From contig OZ220465.1 in NCBI GenBank assembly GCA_965115815.1, positions 1,922,001 to 1,986,000 on the forward strand: a stretch of 64,000 bases of DNA, in the 5' to 3' direction. The stretch comes from VXPW01 sp965115815. Lineage in GTDB: Bacteria > Pseudomonadota > Alphaproteobacteria > TMED109. Of this stretch, positions 62,913-64,000 are shown piece after piece. Made by a program: the position numbers and the translations under genes. The notes beneath the pieces are model-generated. The model made no database searches. It was not told where the DNA came from and was given only the letters and a program-made list of their open reading frames with translations. How positions within the stretch are numbered: the first letter of the stretch is position 1; each line of letters begins with the position of its first letter.

Positions 62913-63792
62913 TACGGCGAATGTTCCTTTCTGCGGCGCGAACGTACGGTATGCCGCGGGATTCTCAGTACTGAGCCTAAGTGCATTTTCTGATCCGTGG
63001 CGCGATGCAGCAGGCGACGCGCTCGGACTCCGAGATCGTCCAACCGTAATTCACGTTGCGTCAAATTCGCCGGCCGCACATGCAGGAGTGCGCAAGGGCG
63101 ACATAATCGTAGGCATTCAGGATACCGACATCGGCACAGGGAAAAGAGCGACAGAGAAAGTGATCGATACGATCGGAGAATCACCAAACGGCATTCTTCT
63201 CCGTGTACTTCGCGGCGTGGATTCCGTACAGATATTCGTCGAACCTGCCTTAATCTGCAACTTGCCTGTTGAATTACGTGAACAGAAGACGGTCAATGCG
63301 TCCACAGATGGAGAACGAATTTATGTGACGAAGGGAATGATGAATTTTCTTCATTCGAACAATGACCTGGCATTCGTGATAGGACACGAGTTCGCCCATG
63401 TTGTACGTGGTCATATCGAAACCAAGCATGGCAATGCACTGTCGGGCGCGTTGATTGGCGCCATCATCACGGGGTTGAGCGGTGTCCCCAATGATCAAAA
63501 CAACCAGCTGCCCCAATATCTTGCAGAAATTGGATCCGGGCTGTTTTCCCAAGAATTCGAAGCGGAAGCCGACTACACCGGGTTGTACTACACAGCGCGG
63601 GCTGGATTCGACATCCAGCATGTGCCCGAGGTTTGGCGCCGCATGGCCGAGGCACACCCAGATGGAATTCATCTCGCGGGTTCGACACATCCTTCGTCGG
63701 CCAAGCGCTACCTTGCCATTCAGGAAGCGGTACGAGAAATTGATAGGAAACGCGCAAACGGATTGCCCTTGGTTCCCGATGAACGCCGATAA

Positions 63793-64000
63793 GATGAAAG
63801 ATAACGGAAGAGAATGCCATTATCCCTATCCCCAGCGTCAACTCGCGCGAGAGCACGAAGGACAAGGTTCGTGAGGTGGAACACATCCTTGAGCATTTGG
63901 GAGAGTGGCGGGGCACGGATGCGGCAACCGGCTTCCAGTTTGTCCGGACGCCTCGCCGGCGCGTTCTGCGCATCGCCGATCTGGTGGACGACGATCCGGC
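63793..64000 (+). other. End of window: open frame without recognised product
   Basis: A frame open from about 63792 to the window end reads ...ILEHLGEWRGTDAATGFQFVRTPRRRVLRIADLVDDDP and looks coding (conserved-looking, no low complexity), but it has no clear start and I do not recognise the family. It could be the 5' part or a relic of a gene that continues beyond base 64000. Confidence 0.3.

Larger units (their letters stand above)
62350..63792 (+). pseudogene. M48-family metalloprotease lipoprotein with PDZ, interrupted by MITE-2
   Basis: The 5' part (ATG 62350 or 62362) encodes a lipoprotein signal with lipobox VVAAC and 60 more residues to KANG. The 3' part (62915-63792) encodes a PDZ-like stretch (AAHAGVRKGDIIVGIQDT), then the zinc motif HEFAH (63385) in FVIGHEFAHVVRGH and the third ligand region FSQEFEAEADYTGLYY. 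Removing 62567-62914 (MITE plus one TA) joins KANG to TANVPFCGANVRYAAG in frame, giving 364 aa. The original was a membrane-anchored quality-control or signal-processing protease (inference). A GTG at 63088 could start a truncated soluble form that keeps the zinc site. Confidence 0.85.

Noticed and set aside
1..64000. CRISPR array or prophage
   Set aside because: No regularly spaced direct repeats with unique spacers, and no phage structural, integrase or terminase genes were seen.

Overview
The window looks like a chromosomal segment of a high-GC alphaproteobacterium that is not assigned further. The evidence is gene order typical of that class: LysM/M23 protein - DUF815 ATPase - yajC-secD-secF - Mth938; uvrA | ssb-gyrA-coaD-cyclophilin; and ftsB-pdhA-pdhB-pdhC-lpd-lipA-COQ10-like. 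TAG, TGA and TAA are ordinary stops here: ssb and coaD end in TAG.

Layout. 1-4.8 kb: 3' end of a cyclase-family hydrolase, two small exported proteins, a 195-bp MITE and a large 2OG-Fe(II) oxygenase. 4.9-8.2 kb: a decayed IS630 element and a decayed ISNCY-type element. 8.3-21.9 kb: core block with two tRNA-Leu genes, an NlpD-like lipoprotein, DUF815 ATPase, yajC-secDF, uvrA, ssb, gyrA, coaD and a periplasmic cyclophilin. 22-38.9 kb: a mobile, degenerate island. It holds an Rpn-type nuclease pseudogene, three transposases each fused to a DUF4338 (DruA-like) domain, a BrnT/antitoxin pair, a STAS-GHKL ATPase / DUF4325 / small membrane protein cassette split by nested insertion sequences, tRNA-Lys, a restriction-enzyme remnant, and several MITEs. 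39-43.4 kb: a one-domain voltage-gated channel and a Tup-type tungstate ABC transporter with its likely regulator. 44.9-49.4 kb: formate-THF ligase, a DUF1538-DUF1538-PII operon, a TusA-like protein and a carboxymuconolactone-decarboxylase-family protein. 49.6-61.2 kb: a D-aminoacylase-like amidohydrolase, ftsB-like gene, the whole pyruvate dehydrogenase/lipoate operon, a TetR-like protein, NADP-type glutamate dehydrogenase and a TRAP solute receptor. 61.2-64 kb: repeats and an M48 lipoprotein peptidase interrupted by nested MITEs.

The most informative part is the insertion archaeology. In three places I can remove an element in silico with one target-duplication copy and recover an uninterrupted reading frame: a MITE in a DUF4338-IS4 transposase, a MITE in an M48 peptidase, and an IS5 element in a second DUF4338-IS4 transposase. 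The best candidates for something under-described are (i) the repeated fusion of DruA-like domains to transposases of two unrelated DDE families, and (ii) the STAS-GHKL / DUF4325 / membrane-protein cassette. All functional calls come from reading sequence motifs; no database search was run.
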